From: Vibrio hepatarius
GTDB lineage: Bacteria; Pseudomonadota; Gammaproteobacteria; Enterobacterales; Vibrionaceae
NCBI RefSeq assembly: GCF_001274785.1
Contig: NZ_LHPI01000019.1
Location: forward strand, 1 to 64,000
Direction of reading: 5' to 3'
DNA: 64,000 nt
The notes beneath the pieces are model-generated. The model did not search any database, had not been told where the DNA came from, and was given only the letters and a program-made list of their open reading frames with translations. The translations under genes were made by a program, and so were the position numbers. This document shows, in pieces, positions 36,233 to 44,657 of this stretch (position 1 is the first letter of the stretch; each line of letters starts with the position of its first letter).

Positions 36233-37473
36233 TCAACTCGCAAGTGATTCCTTACCCAAGACAGCTTTCCAGTGGTCAGAAAACCGCGAGAAATCTTGTA
36301 TTTACACTGCTTCAAAAGTTGGAAGTTGGTTCGTTGACCATTCTCGAATCTTTCGATGAAGAGCATGCGAAACAGCGAACGTTATTCGGTTGTCCAAAAA
36401 ATGGCACGCCGCAAGCGATGATTGAGGTGAAGAACCCTGCGTTTTATTCACGCGTATTATCCGGTGGGAGCATTGCTGCCGCTGAAGCATATATGGATGG
36501 TTGGTGGGACAGCCCTGACCTGACATTAGTGATGGAGTTGATGGCGGCGAACATCTCCACATTGGATTCTATTGAGAGCCGGGTCAGTTTACTTTCGAAA
36601 CTTGCTTATCGGGTTGGCCATTGGTTTAACCGCAATACGGTGGAGAACTCAGCGAAAAATATCGAAGCACATTACGACTTGAGCAACGATTTATATCAGA
36701 CATTTCTCGATAAACGAATGCTTTACTCTTCCGCTCTATATTGCAATGAAACGGATTCTCTAGAGCAGGCGCAAGAAAACAAAATGGAGCGTTTGTGTCA
36801 GCAACTTAACCTTAGCGAGCGCGATCACGTGATCGAGATTGGCACTGGTTGGGGGGCAATGGCGATTTACATGGCACAGCATTACGGTTGCCGAGTGACG
36901 ACGACGACGATTTCTGAGCAACAGTACCAGTACGCCCAACATCTGATCGAAAAGTTAGGCTTACAAGATCAGATTACCCTGCTTAAAGAGGATTACCGTA
37001 ATCTGAGTGGGCAGTACGACAAGCTTGTTTCTATCGAGATGATCGAAGCGGTCGGTAAAGAGTATCTAAAATCGTACATTAAAAAGTGCCAGTCGTTGCT
37101 GAAACCAAAAGGTTTGATGGCAATTCAGGCGATTACCATCGCCGACCAAAGATACGATTACTACAGCAACAACGTTGATTTTATCCAAAAGTATATCTTC
37201 CCTGGTGGCTTCTTGCCTTCGGTTACCGCGCTTACTCAAGCGACAACGCAGTACAGTGATCTGGTGTTGAGGGATTTGTTTGATATTGGAGAGGATTACG
37301 CCAAGACGCTCAGCGATTGGAAAACTCGCTTTAACTTAGCGGAGTCACGTGTGCGCGCACTAGGCTTTGATACGCGCTTTATCCGCATGTGGAATTATTA
37401 TTTCTGCTATTGCGAAGGCGGCTTTAGAGCAAAAAGCATCAGCACCGTGCACATGACGTTCCAAAGGCCGTAG
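36229..37473 (+). CDS. Cyclopropane-fatty-acyl-phospholipid synthase-like methyltransferase
   Basis: A 414-residue SAM-dependent lipid methyltransferase of the Cfa family. An N-terminal lipid-binding domain (about residues 1-130) includes GGSIAAAEAYMDGWWDS. The catalytic domain has HYDLSNDLYQTFLD, MLYSSALY, SAM motif I VIEIGTGWGAMAIYMA and later QAITIADQRYDYYSNNVDFIQKYIFPGG. It may make cyclopropane rings, or be a UfaM-type enzyme that adds a methyl group to an unsaturated chain for furan fatty acids. The neighbours favour the second view, but this is inference. It starts in the DUF1365 stop (ATGA). Confidence 0.92.
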   Translation: MINSQVIPYPRQLSSGQKTARNLVFTLLQKLEVGSLTILESFDEEHAKQRTLFGCPKNGTPQAMIEVKNPAFYSRVLSGGSIAAAEAYMDGWWDSPDLTLVMELMAANISTLDSIESRVSLLSKLAYRVGHWFNRNTVENSAKNIEAHYDLSNDLYQTFLDKRMLYSSALYCNETDSLEQAQENKMERLCQQLNLSERDHVIEIGTGWGAMAIYMAQHYGCRVTTTTISEQQYQYAQHLIEKLGLQDQITLLKEDYRNLSGQYDKLVSIEMIEAVGKEYLKSYIKKCQSLLKPKGLMAIQAITIADQRYDYYSNNVDFIQKYIFPGGFLPSVTALTQATTQYSDLVLRDLFDIGEDYAKTLSDWKTRFNLAESRVRALGFDTRFIRMWNYYFCYCEGGFRAKSISTVHMTFQRP

Positions 37474-37477
37474 CGCG

Positions 37478-37987
37478 ATGGACTGGCGTTTTGTAGCCTA
37501 TTCGGTGTGGTTTCAAAGCTTTTGGTTTCTCGCCGTACTAGGCAATCAACAGTGGCAATGGCTGAGTGCGTTGTTGGCGGCTTGCACCCTGTTAGGCAGC
37601 TATTTACAACATGAGATTAAGTTGCAGCGTGTCGCGTTACTTGTCGTCGCGGGTATTGGTCTTGATTTTGGTAACGCACAGCTAGGTCTTTTGATCTTCG
37701 AGACAACTTTTCTGCCTGTGTGGTTAGTATCTTTATGGCTGCTGTTTGTTTGGTATGCGTACTTTCTGTTGCAGAAACTAAATCGCTTCTCTGTTTGGAG
37801 CATATCGCTGCTGGGCGGCATTGGCGGTGCACTGAGTTATATCGCTGGTGAAAAGCTTGGCGCTGTAGAGTTCGGATTTGGTATTGAAGTAACAATGGCA
37901 ATTCTTTTTAGTGAATGGCTCGCAATGTTCTGGTTGATTCAAAAGGTATATGGCTATGAGAGTGAAAACCATAATCAACGCGCTTAG
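37478..37987 (+). CDS. DUF2878 membrane protein
   Basis: A 169-residue hydrophobic protein with about five to six membrane segments (for example WFQSFWFLAVLG, WLSALLAACTLLGSYL, VALLVVAGIGLDF, PVWLVSLWLLFVWYAYFLL, ISLLGGIGGALSYIAG). It matches the DUF2878 pattern and position: these genes regularly follow the Cfa-like gene in this cluster. It starts 4 bases after the methyltransferase stop, and its end overlaps the next gene. The function is unknown; a flippase or membrane-anchoring role is possible but unproven. Confidence 0.82.
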   Translation: MDWRFVAYSVWFQSFWFLAVLGNQQWQWLSALLAACTLLGSYLQHEIKLQRVALLVVAGIGLDFGNAQLGLLIFETTFLPVWLVSLWLLFVWYAYFLLQKLNRFSVWSISLLGGIGGALSYIAGEKLGAVEFGFGIEVTMAILFSEWLAMFWLIQKVYGYESENHNQRA

Positions 37988-38507
37988 TTCACTGCTACTT
38001 ATGCTGTACACGCAGACAAGTTATGCGTCTGCAGCGCAAGCCAGTCTAGAGTGGAAAAACTGGTCGATGGTGGGACAAGCGCAGTTGAGCGTGCTGTTTT
38101 TCGATGTCTACCAATCTAGGTTACTCACGCCAAACGGTGTTTATCAATCAAGCGATGATATTTCTCCGCATCCTTTGGCTCTTGCCATCGACTATCAACG
38201 AGACATTTCTAGCCGACAGTTGCTTGAAGCTACGGATGAGCAATGGGAAAAACTGGGTTATCAAACCCCGATGCGAAAACAGTGGCTTGTGCAGCTAAAA
38301 TCTATTTTTCCTGATATCAAAAAAGGACAACAACTCGCTTATGTGACAGATGGTCAGACTGGTCAATTCTATTACCAACATAAAGGGCAGGTTGACGCCA
38401 TCGGTACCATCAGTGATGAAACGCTCAATGATGCGTTTCTCGCGATTTGGTTATCTCCCAACACTCAATATCCAAAGTTACGTAAGCAATTAATTGGAGT
38501 TAAATGA
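37956..38507 (+). CDS. Chalcone isomerase-like secreted protein
   Basis: A 183-residue exported protein. The signal peptide RVKTIINALSSLLLMLYTQTSYASA ends near residue 26. The mature part (WKNWSMVGQAQLSVLFFDVYQSRLLTPNG) resembles the bacterial chalcone-isomerase-like fold, which binds fatty acids in other members rather than acting on flavonoids. The ATG at 37956 has AAAAGG 9 bases upstream; the one at 37950 is too close to it. It overlaps DUF2878 by 32 bases and the next gene by 4, so it is part of the same operon. Confidence 0.8.
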   Translation: MRVKTIINALSSLLLMLYTQTSYASAAQASLEWKNWSMVGQAQLSVLFFDVYQSRLLTPNGVYQSSDDISPHPLALAIDYQRDISSRQLLEATDEQWEKLGYQTPMRKQWLVQLKSIFPDIKKGQQLAYVTDGQTGQFYYQHKGQVDAIGTISDETLNDAFLAIWLSPNTQYPKLRKQLIGVK

Positions 38508-39034
38508 TGAATAGGTTTTTACAAATGTGCGGCATTTGTATCGCGCTGCTGCTTGGCGGTTGTTCGAGTGATATTAAGGATTACCAATCGAGTATGCCGG
38601 CTTTTAATGTGTTTGAGTACTTTGACGGTGAGTTGACCGCTTGGGGGATGGTGCAAGACTATACGGACAAACAAACCCGCCGATTTGAAGTCTCGATCGT
38701 CGGCACTGTTGAAGGGGATACGCTGACTCTGACCGAAGATTTCGTCTTCGATGATGGAGAAACAGACCAGCGAATATGGAAAATCACTCGTCTAAGTGAT
38801 AGCGAATATCAAGGCGTAGCCGATGACATTATCGGTGTCGCTAAGGGTAGAGAAGTTGGCAATGCGCTGCAGTGGCAGTATGACTTTGAGCTGCAGTTGG
38901 AAGACTCTTCGGTGGTGGTGAGTTTTGATGATTGGCTCTATCGTCAAGATGACAAGCATGTATTCAACGTCACCAGTATTAACAAGTTTGGCGTTGAAGT
39001 CGGTAAGATAACTCTATTTTTTCAGAAGAAATAG
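38504..39034 (+). CDS. DUF3833 lipoprotein
   Basis: A 176-residue predicted lipoprotein. The signal ends in the lipobox LLGGC, so the mature protein begins at a lipidated Cys near residue 20 and continues SSDIKDYQSSMPAFNVFEYFDGELTAWGMVQD. The pattern P-x-F-x3-FDG-x-L-x-AWG is that of DUF3833. ATGATG at 38504-38509 gives two possible starts; GGAG fits the second (38507) slightly better. It is the last gene of the eight-gene cluster. It may help place or process a modified lipid at the outer membrane, but no activity is known. Confidence 0.85.
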   Translation: MMNRFLQMCGICIALLLGGCSSDIKDYQSSMPAFNVFEYFDGELTAWGMVQDYTDKQTRRFEVSIVGTVEGDTLTLTEDFVFDDGETDQRIWKITRLSDSEYQGVADDIIGVAKGREVGNALQWQYDFELQLEDSSVVVSFDDWLYRQDDKHVFNVTSINKFGVEVGKITLFFQKK

Positions 39035-39046
39035 GGCAAAAGAATT

Positions 39047-39312
39047 AGGGCGTGTTGACCTTTCGAGATGATTTTTGCAGCAGTTTGTGGGTTCTTTATA
39101 CAAGGCAGAGGCTTTGAAATGTAGTCACTCTACCTGATAAGCCGATAACGCAGTAGAAAGGATCCACAAACGCTGCCCAACGGGTTCGGCTAAAAGCGTT
39201 TTACTCATTGTTGAGAGGTATTTGCTTAGAATGACTAGGCGGCAAACCTCTCACCGCGATTAAAACGCTTTTATCTCGAACAAAATTTAACCACGAAAGG
39301 TCAACACGCCCT
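39047..39312. mobile_element. MITE-like palindromic element with 19-base terminal inverted repeats
   Basis: AGGGCGTGTTGACCTTTCG (39047-39065) is inverted perfectly as CGAAAGGTCAACACGCCCT (39294-39312). Excluding the flanking TA on each side (39046-39047 and 39312-39313), the element is GGGCG...CGCCC with a TA target duplication, as expected of IS630/Tc1-type mobilisation. Inside are further inverted repeats: a GCAGCAGTTTGTGG arm against CCACAAACGCTGC, AAAAGCGTTTTA against TAAAACGCTTTT, and GAGAGGT..TTGC against GCAAACCTCTC. No transposase frame is present, so it is non-autonomous. It sits between the DUF3833 stop and the purB terminator. Confidence 0.85.
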
Positions 39313-39343
39313 AAAAAAGGCTGATGGTTCACATCAGCCTTTT
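39313..39343 (-). terminator. Terminator of purB
   Basis: AAAAAAGGCTGATG pairs with CATCAGCCTTTT. On the minus strand the T-run corresponds to the six A at 39313-39318. It abuts the MITE-like element. Confidence 0.85.
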
Positions 39344-39362
39344 GCAATTTAGAGAGTCGCTG

Positions 39363-40733
39363 TTACAGCTTGTCAGTCAGCTCGATTGCTTGACCGATGT
39401 AGTTAGCAGGCGTCATCTCTTTCAGGCGTGCTTTCTCATGCTCAGGAAGCTCAAGACCGTCAATGAAGTTACGCATTGCTTCGCCGTCTACACGCTTACC
39501 ACGTGTTAGCTCTTTTAGCTTCTCGTAAGGTTTCTCGATACCGTAACGACGCATAACCGTTTGTACTGGCTCTGCAAGTACTTCCCAGTTCTGGTCTAGT
39601 TCTTTCAGTAGCGCTTCGCGGTTTACTTCTAGCTTGCTGATGCCTTTTAGCGTTGAAGTGTAAGCGATGATCGCGTAACCAACACCAACACCTAGGTTAC
39701 GTAGAACCGTTGAGTCAGTCAGGTCACGTTGCCAGCGAGAAATAGGCAGTTTTTGCGCTAGGTGGCCGAATACTGCGTTTGCTAGACCAAGGTTACCTTC
39801 CGAGTTTTCGAAGTCGATTGGGTTCACTTTGTGCGGCATTGTTGAAGAGCCGATTTCGCCAGCAATGGTTTTTTGCTTGAAGTGACCTAGAGCGATGTAG
39901 CCCCAAACGTCACGATCGAAGTCGATTAGGATCGTGTTGAAACGTGCAACCGCGTCAAACAGCTCAGCGATGTAGTCGTGAGGCTCGATTTGCGTGGTGT
40001 ATGGGTTCCAAGTTACGCCTAGAGATTCGGAGATGAACTCTTCAGAGAACTGGTGCCAATCTAGCTCAGGGTAAGCAGATAGGTGAGCGTTGTAGTTACC
40101 TACTGCGCCGTTGATTTTTGCTAGGATTTCAACGTTTTCGATTTGCTTGTATTGACGTTCCATGCGGTACGCCACGTTCGCCATCTCTTTACCCATTGTT
40201 GATGGAGATGCTGGCTGACCGTGTGTACGAGACAGAAGTGGAATGTCACGGTATTCAACTGCCAATGCTTTGATCGCGTCGATTAGGTTGCGGATCTCAG
40301 GCAGGATTACCGTTTCACGTGCTTCTTTAAGCATTAGCGCGTGAGAAGTGTTGTTGATGTCTTCAGAAGTACACGCAAAGTGGATGAACTCGTTAACCGC
40401 GTGTAGCTCAGGTACGCCTGCAACTTTCTCTTTCAGGAAGTATTCAACCGCTTTTACGTCGTGGTTAGTCGTGCGCTCGATCTCTTTGATGCGAAGCGCG
40501 TCTTCTTCACTGAAGTTTGCTGCTAGATCGTCTAGGAACTGATTTGCTTCTGCACTGAATGCTGGTACTTCCTTGATCGCGTCTGTTGCGGCTAATTTTT
40601 GTAGCCAGCGGATTTCAACGATAGAGCGGTACTTTAGTAGGCCAAACTCGCTAAAGATGCTGCGTAATGCAATTGTTTTACTTCCGTAACGGCCGTCTAC
40701 TGGTGAAACAGCAGTCAATGCTGACAGTTCCAT
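39363..40733 (-). CDS. purB: Adenylosuccinate lyase
   Basis: A 456-residue enzyme acting twice in purine synthesis: on SAICAR and on adenylosuccinate. The N-terminus MELSALTAVSPVDGRYGSKT is classical. The signature GSSTMPHKVNPIDFENSEGN contains the catalytic Ser loop, and TSEDINNTSHALM and SRTHGQPASPSTMGKE are the other active-site blocks. The start at 40733 is set by AGGAG seven bases upstream; the frame extends to 40859 without a family match. A PurR box lies 74 bases upstream. It is the third gene of mnmA-hflD-purB but may also have its own promoter. Confidence 0.97.
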   Translation of the reverse strand: MELSALTAVSPVDGRYGSKTIALRSIFSEFGLLKYRSIVEIRWLQKLAATDAIKEVPAFSAEANQFLDDLAANFSEEDALRIKEIERTTNHDVKAVEYFLKEKVAGVPELHAVNEFIHFACTSEDINNTSHALMLKEARETVILPEIRNLIDAIKALAVEYRDIPLLSRTHGQPASPSTMGKEMANVAYRMERQYKQIENVEILAKINGAVGNYNAHLSAYPELDWHQFSEEFISESLGVTWNPYTTQIEPHDYIAELFDAVARFNTILIDFDRDVWGYIALGHFKQKTIAGEIGSSTMPHKVNPIDFENSEGNLGLANAVFGHLAQKLPISRWQRDLTDSTVLRNLGVGVGYAIIAYTSTLKGISKLEVNREALLKELDQNWEVLAEPVQTVMRRYGIEKPYEKLKELTRGKRVDGEAMRNFIDGLELPEHEKARLKEMTPANYIGQAIELTDKL

Positions 40734-40806
40734 GGTGTTCTCCTGAATTGAGTTTCTAAATTTCGTGAGCTTTATACCAATAACAATGGCAATTGTCACG
40801 AATATT

Positions 40807-40822
40807 GCGCAAACGTTTGCGC
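40807..40822. promoter_or_regulatory. PurR box upstream of purB
   Basis: GCGCAAACGTTTGCGC is a perfect 16-base palindrome. It matches the PurR consensus ACGCAAACGTTTGCGT except at the outermost bases. It lies in the hflD-purB gap, 74 bases upstream of the purB start. Confidence 0.88.
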
Positions 40823-40882
40823 CAAAGTTATATGAATCAAAAAAATGAGCTCGCGACAAGGCGCGAGCTACGGAATAAATGT

Positions 40883-41500
40883 CTACATTCTGGCGAGGAG
40901 GATTTGCGCCTGCTCAACCATCTTTTTACGTCCAAAAATCAAATGGCGACGCTTACCGCCAACTTGGCGCCACAGTACTGCACTGCGGATACCGGATAGC
41001 AACAGGGCGCGAACTTTGTGCTGGTTGCCGGTTTGCTGAAGCACTGCTGGAGTACCTGTAACTTGAATTCTTGGGCCGATAGGGCTGATGACGTCGAGGT
41101 AAACACTCGCCAGATTGCTGATCATCTGCTCGTCAAGGAGCTCGAAGTGCTCCAATTGGCGTTCTAACATTTGGATGCGGTCGCCAAGTTGTGACATCGC
41201 ATCATTACGTGAGCTTAATTTACGCTCCAGCGCCATTAAGCTGATGATGTAACGAGTGATTTCACTACCTGTTGGCGTGCTGTCGATACCTTTGACCAAA
41301 CACTCCAGTCCGAGTTTTAGGTCGGATTCACGACCGTACACACTGACGGTATTGCTTGGGTTGGTATTCAAAATCGCCTTGAGAGAAGTTTCGAACGCGT
41401 CAGAATCACAGTAACCGTTTTTCGCCACTTGTTGAACCAATGCCACAGCTTGGCAAATACCTGCAAAAGCGATAGTGCGGTCGTAGAGTGTGTTAGCCAC
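40883..41500 (-). CDS. hflD: High-frequency lysogenization protein HflD
   Basis: A 205-residue HflD homologue, in E. coli a membrane-associated protein that binds phage lambda CII and sits between mnmA and purB, the same order as here. YDRTIAFAGICQAVALVQQVAKNGYCD at the N-terminus, SEITRYIISLMALERKLSSR in the middle and PIGPRIQVTGTPAVLQQ near the end are family segments. The protein is mostly helical. Its normal cellular role is unclear. It starts 29 bases after mnmA. Confidence 0.93.
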   Translation of the reverse strand: MANTLYDRTIAFAGICQAVALVQQVAKNGYCDSDAFETSLKAILNTNPSNTVSVYGRESDLKLGLECLVKGIDSTPTGSEITRYIISLMALERKLSSRNDAMSQLGDRIQMLERQLEHFELLDEQMISNLASVYLDVISPIGPRIQVTGTPAVLQQTGNQHKVRALLLSGIRSAVLWRQVGGKRRHLIFGRKKMVEQAQILLARM

Positions 41501-41529
41501 GTAGTAATACTCCTAAGTCAGACGATTAA

Positions 41530-42651
41530 CTAAATACGTTGTTCGATGATGCCGCCACCTAGGCAAACGTCACCACTGTAGAATACTGCCGATTGACCTG
41601 GAGTGACAGCAACTTGAGGTTCGTCAAAGATAACTTTAATGTTTTCATCATCGATAGGGATGATAGTACATGGAATATCGGTTTGACGGTAACGTGTTTT
41701 CACCGTGCACTGCACAGGTTCTTTAATCGGTGTACGGTCAACCCAGTGCAACTGAGATGCAATTAAGCCTTGCGACTTAAGGAGCGGGTGATCTGCGCCT
41801 TGTACCGCAATTAGTACATTACGCTTAAGGTCTTTGTCTGCAACGTACCACGGGTCTTCGTTACCGCCGCCGCCTTTCTGGCCACCAATGTGTAGACCTT
41901 TACGTTGACCTAGAGTGTGGTACATCAAGCCTTGGTGTTCACCAATCACTTTTCCTTCTGGGGTTTCAATTTTACCCGGCTGAGCAGGCAAGTAGCGTGA
42001 CAAGAAGTCCGTAAACTTACGCTCACCGATAAAGCAGATACCGGTTGAGTCTTTCTTCTTCGCTGTGATCAAATCTTGTTCTTCAGCGATACGACGAACC
42101 TCAGGTTTCTCAAGTTCGCCCACAGGGAATAGGCTGCGCGCAACTTGGTCGCTGCTGAGTGTGTACAAGAAGTAACTTTGGTCTTTGTTACCGTCTAGGC
42201 CACGTAGCATTTGTGGCTTTTCACCATTTTCAGGGAAGGTACGGCGCACGTAGTGACCCATCGCGATGTAGTCTGCATCTAGCACTTCATCCGCGAATTC
42301 CAAGAAGGCTTTAAACTTGATTTCTTTGTTGCAAAGAATATCTGGGTTCGGCGTACGGCCTGCTTTGTATTCCGCAAGGAAGTACTCAAACACGTTGTCC
42401 CAATATTCCGCAGCAAAGTTGATGGTATGTAGATGGATGCCAAGTTTGTCACAGACTGCCTGCGCATCAGCTAGATCTTCCGCTGCTGTACAGTATTCTT
42501 CGTTGTCATCTTCTTCCCAGTTCTTCATGAACAGGCCTTCCACTTGGTAGCCCTGCTGTTTTAGAAGATATGCAGAAACAGATGAATCAACACCGCCAGA
42601 CATGCCGACGATTACTTTCTTTTTACTGTTGTCAGTACAGTTATCAGACAT
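41530..42651 (-). CDS. mnmA: tRNA-specific 2-thiouridylase MnmA
   Basis: A 373-residue enzyme that puts sulfur on U34 of tRNA(Lys, Glu, Gln). The PP-loop is VIVGMSGGVDSSVSAYLLKQ. The two catalytic Cys lie in NPDILCNKEIKF and STGICFIGERKF. YHTLGQRKGLHIGG and the GGGIIEQ ending complete the family pattern. It is first in mnmA-hflD-purB and divergent from the small acidic gene at 42846. Confidence 0.96.
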   Translation of the reverse strand: MSDNCTDNSKKKVIVGMSGGVDSSVSAYLLKQQGYQVEGLFMKNWEEDDNEEYCTAAEDLADAQAVCDKLGIHLHTINFAAEYWDNVFEYFLAEYKAGRTPNPDILCNKEIKFKAFLEFADEVLDADYIAMGHYVRRTFPENGEKPQMLRGLDGNKDQSYFLYTLSSDQVARSLFPVGELEKPEVRRIAEEQDLITAKKKDSTGICFIGERKFTDFLSRYLPAQPGKIETPEGKVIGEHQGLMYHTLGQRKGLHIGGQKGGGGNEDPWYVADKDLKRNVLIAVQGADHPLLKSQGLIASQLHWVDRTPIKEPVQCTVKTRYRQTDIPCTIIPIDDENIKVIFDEPQVAVTPGQSAVFYSGDVCLGGGIIEQRI

Positions 42652-42845
42652 TACTCAACACCACTTAAATTAACTGGACGCAGATTCTAACAGAAAGCCC
42701 AGCGAGGGGACAGATCCGAGATCGGACTCACACTTCGAAAACGCTGAACTTTTGCCCACTTGCTCACTCTATATTAGCTTTTATCACTATCGAATGTTTA
42801 TATGTGGCATAGTCGACAAAATTCAAGTCAAAGCGGAAACAATAT

Positions 42846-43115
42846 ATGAGTGAAGAGAACCAAATCTTTGAGGAAGCACAGCTTATCGAGGTGGTGGAAA
42901 ACCAACTAGAAGATGGTAATCCGATTAAAGTCAAAGAGACATTAATGCGTCTTATGATGACAGGGACCAGTCGCGAAGACGCGGTTGCAATGATGGCGTG
43001 CGCGGTTGCAATTGAGATCTTTGACGTGATGAAAAATGAAGGCGAGTTTAACCTCAAACGCTATTCAGAGAACCTAGACCAACTACCAGATTTGAGCTTT
43101 ATGGAAGGCGAATAA
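42846..43115 (+). CDS. Small acidic protein, unknown function
   Basis: An 89-residue acidic, helical protein. EENQIFEEAQLIEVVENQLEDGNP leads into VKETLMRLMMTGTSREDAVAMMACAVAIEIFDVMKNE, which looks like a helix-turn-helix repeat of a conserved small domain, and ends with LDQLPDLSFMEGE. I do not recognise a named family with confidence. It is divergent from mnmA by 194 bases and followed by a hairpin (GCCATCAG / CTGATGGC, 43136-43166) that lacks a T-run. It looks real because codon use and composition are even. Confidence 0.75.
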   Translation: MSEENQIFEEAQLIEVVENQLEDGNPIKVKETLMRLMMTGTSREDAVAMMACAVAIEIFDVMKNEGEFNLKRYSENLDQLPDLSFMEGE

Positions 43116-43163
43116 GCCCTCTTATTTCTACGTATGCCATCAGCTAAGGACTTTCTTACTGAT

Positions 43164-43182
43164 GGCAAACGTTTGCTATAAT
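43164..43182 (+). promoter_or_regulatory. PurR box directly abutting the -10 element of gsk
   Basis: GGCAAACGTTTGCT (43164-43177) contains the perfect core GCAAACGTTTGC of the PurR box. Its last T is the first base of TATAAT (43177-43182), a consensus -10. Bound PurR would cover the promoter spacer. Confidence 0.8.
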
Positions 43183-43255
43183 CCGAGATGTTGCCGCACT
43201 GTGAAGTGCGATGTAGAATCCGGCATCCTTTCAGCCCTTATTCAGAATCATTGTT

Positions 43256-44560
43256 ATGAAATTTCCTGGTCAACGTAAATCGAAGCACTACTTTCCAGTG
43301 CATGCCCGTGACCCGCTAGTCAGCCAGTCACAAGAAAGCAAGAGAATGTCTCGCACGCATATTATTGGTATTGACCAGACGTTGGTGGATATTGAAGCGA
43401 AAGTTAGTTCGGAATTAATCGAGAAATACAAACTGAGTAAGGGACACTCGCTGGTTATTGATGATGACACGGCAGAAGCGCTTTATACCGAGCTTAAACA
43501 GTTTGACCTCATTACCAATGAATACGCTGGTGGCACGATCGGTAATACGCTTCACAACTATTCTGTACTAGCCGATGACCGTTCAACACTATTAGGTGTA
43601 ATGAGCCAAGACATTAAAATTGGTAGTTATGGCTACCGTTATTTATGTAATACCTCTAGCCGAATGGATCTGAACTACCTGCAAGGTGTGAAAGGCGCAA
43701 TTGGTCGTTGTTTTGCGCTTATTACAGAAGACGGTGAACGAACGTTTGCTATTAGTGAAGGCCAGATGAACCAACTGCTTCCAGAAAGTATTCCTGAGAA
43801 GATTTTTAAAAATGCCTCTGCGCTGGTTCTCACTGCTTATTTAGTACGTTGTAAAGAAGGCGATCCAATGCCTGAAGCAACAATGCGAGCAATTGAATAT
43901 GCTAAGAAGTACGATGTACCAGTGGTATTGACGCTTGGGACTAAATTCGTTATTCAAGACGATCCTGAATATTGGCAAGAATTCTTACGCGAGCATGTTA
44001 CAGTTGTCGCAATGAATGAAGACGAAGCCGAAGCATTAACGGGTGAAACCGATCCTTTGGCGGCTTCAGATAAAGCATTAGACTGGGTTGATCTTGTATT
44101 ATGTACCGCTGGTCCTGTAGGACTATTTATGGCTGGATATACAGAAGACGCAGCAAAACGCGAAACTTCTTTACCACTGCTTCCAGGTAGTATTGCTGAG
44201 TTTAACCGTTACGAATTTAGCCGCCCGGCATTTAAAGCGGGTTGTGAGCAACCAATTAAAGTTTATTCTCACATCTCGCCATATATGGGTGGTCCAGAGA
44301 AAATTAAGAATACTAATGGTGCCGGTGATGCCGCGTTATCGGCGTTATTACATGATATGGCTGCGAATAAATACCATAAAGAAAACGTGCCTAATTCAAG
44401 TAAACACGCGCATTCATTCTTAACGTATTCTTCGTTCTCTCAAGTATGTAAATATTCAAACCGAGCAAGTTACGAAGTTCTTGTTCAACACTCTCCACGC
44501 TTGTCACGCGGCTTGCCAGAACGTGAAGATAGCTTAGAAGAGGCGTACTGGGAACGATAA
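43256..44560 (+). CDS. gsk: Inosine-guanosine kinase
   Basis: A 434-residue PfkB-family nucleoside kinase for purine salvage, phosphorylating inosine and guanosine. MKFPGQRKSKHYFPVHARDPL is the Gsk-specific N-terminus. YAGGTIGNTLHNYSVLADD is the substrate loop, and the catalytic DTxGAGD-like motif reads NTNGAGDAALSALLHDMA. The length matches E. coli Gsk (434). A PurR box and a consensus -10 lie 75-90 bases upstream, implying control by the purine repressor. It is monocistronic, with a terminator. Confidence 0.95.
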   Translation: MKFPGQRKSKHYFPVHARDPLVSQSQESKRMSRTHIIGIDQTLVDIEAKVSSELIEKYKLSKGHSLVIDDDTAEALYTELKQFDLITNEYAGGTIGNTLHNYSVLADDRSTLLGVMSQDIKIGSYGYRYLCNTSSRMDLNYLQGVKGAIGRCFALITEDGERTFAISEGQMNQLLPESIPEKIFKNASALVLTAYLVRCKEGDPMPEATMRAIEYAKKYDVPVVLTLGTKFVIQDDPEYWQEFLREHVTVVAMNEDEAEALTGETDPLAASDKALDWVDLVLCTAGPVGLFMAGYTEDAAKRETSLPLLPGSIAEFNRYEFSRPAFKAGCEQPIKVYSHISPYMGGPEKIKNTNGAGDAALSALLHDMAANKYHKENVPNSSKHAHSFLTYSSFSQVCKYSNRASYEVLVQHSPRLSRGLPEREDSLEEAYWER

Positions 44561-44565
44561 TAAAT

Positions 44566-44595
44566 AAAAAGGCCCTGCATTAGCGGGGCCTTTTT
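44566..44595 (+). terminator. Terminator after gsk
   Basis: The stem AAAAAGGCCC / GGGGCCTTTTT starts 6 bases after the stop. Confidence 0.88.
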
Positions 44596-44616
44596 ATAAC
44601 TACTACTTTCGTGCTA

Positions 44617-44646
44617 TAAAAAAGCGCCCAGTTGGGCGCTTTTTTA
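44617..44646 (-). terminator. Terminator of hns (bidirectional)
   Basis: AAAAAAGCGCCCA pairs with TGGGCGCTTTTTT. It lies 12 bases beyond the hns stop on the minus strand and can also act on the plus strand. Confidence 0.9.
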
Positions 44647-44657
44647 TATTATTTCGC

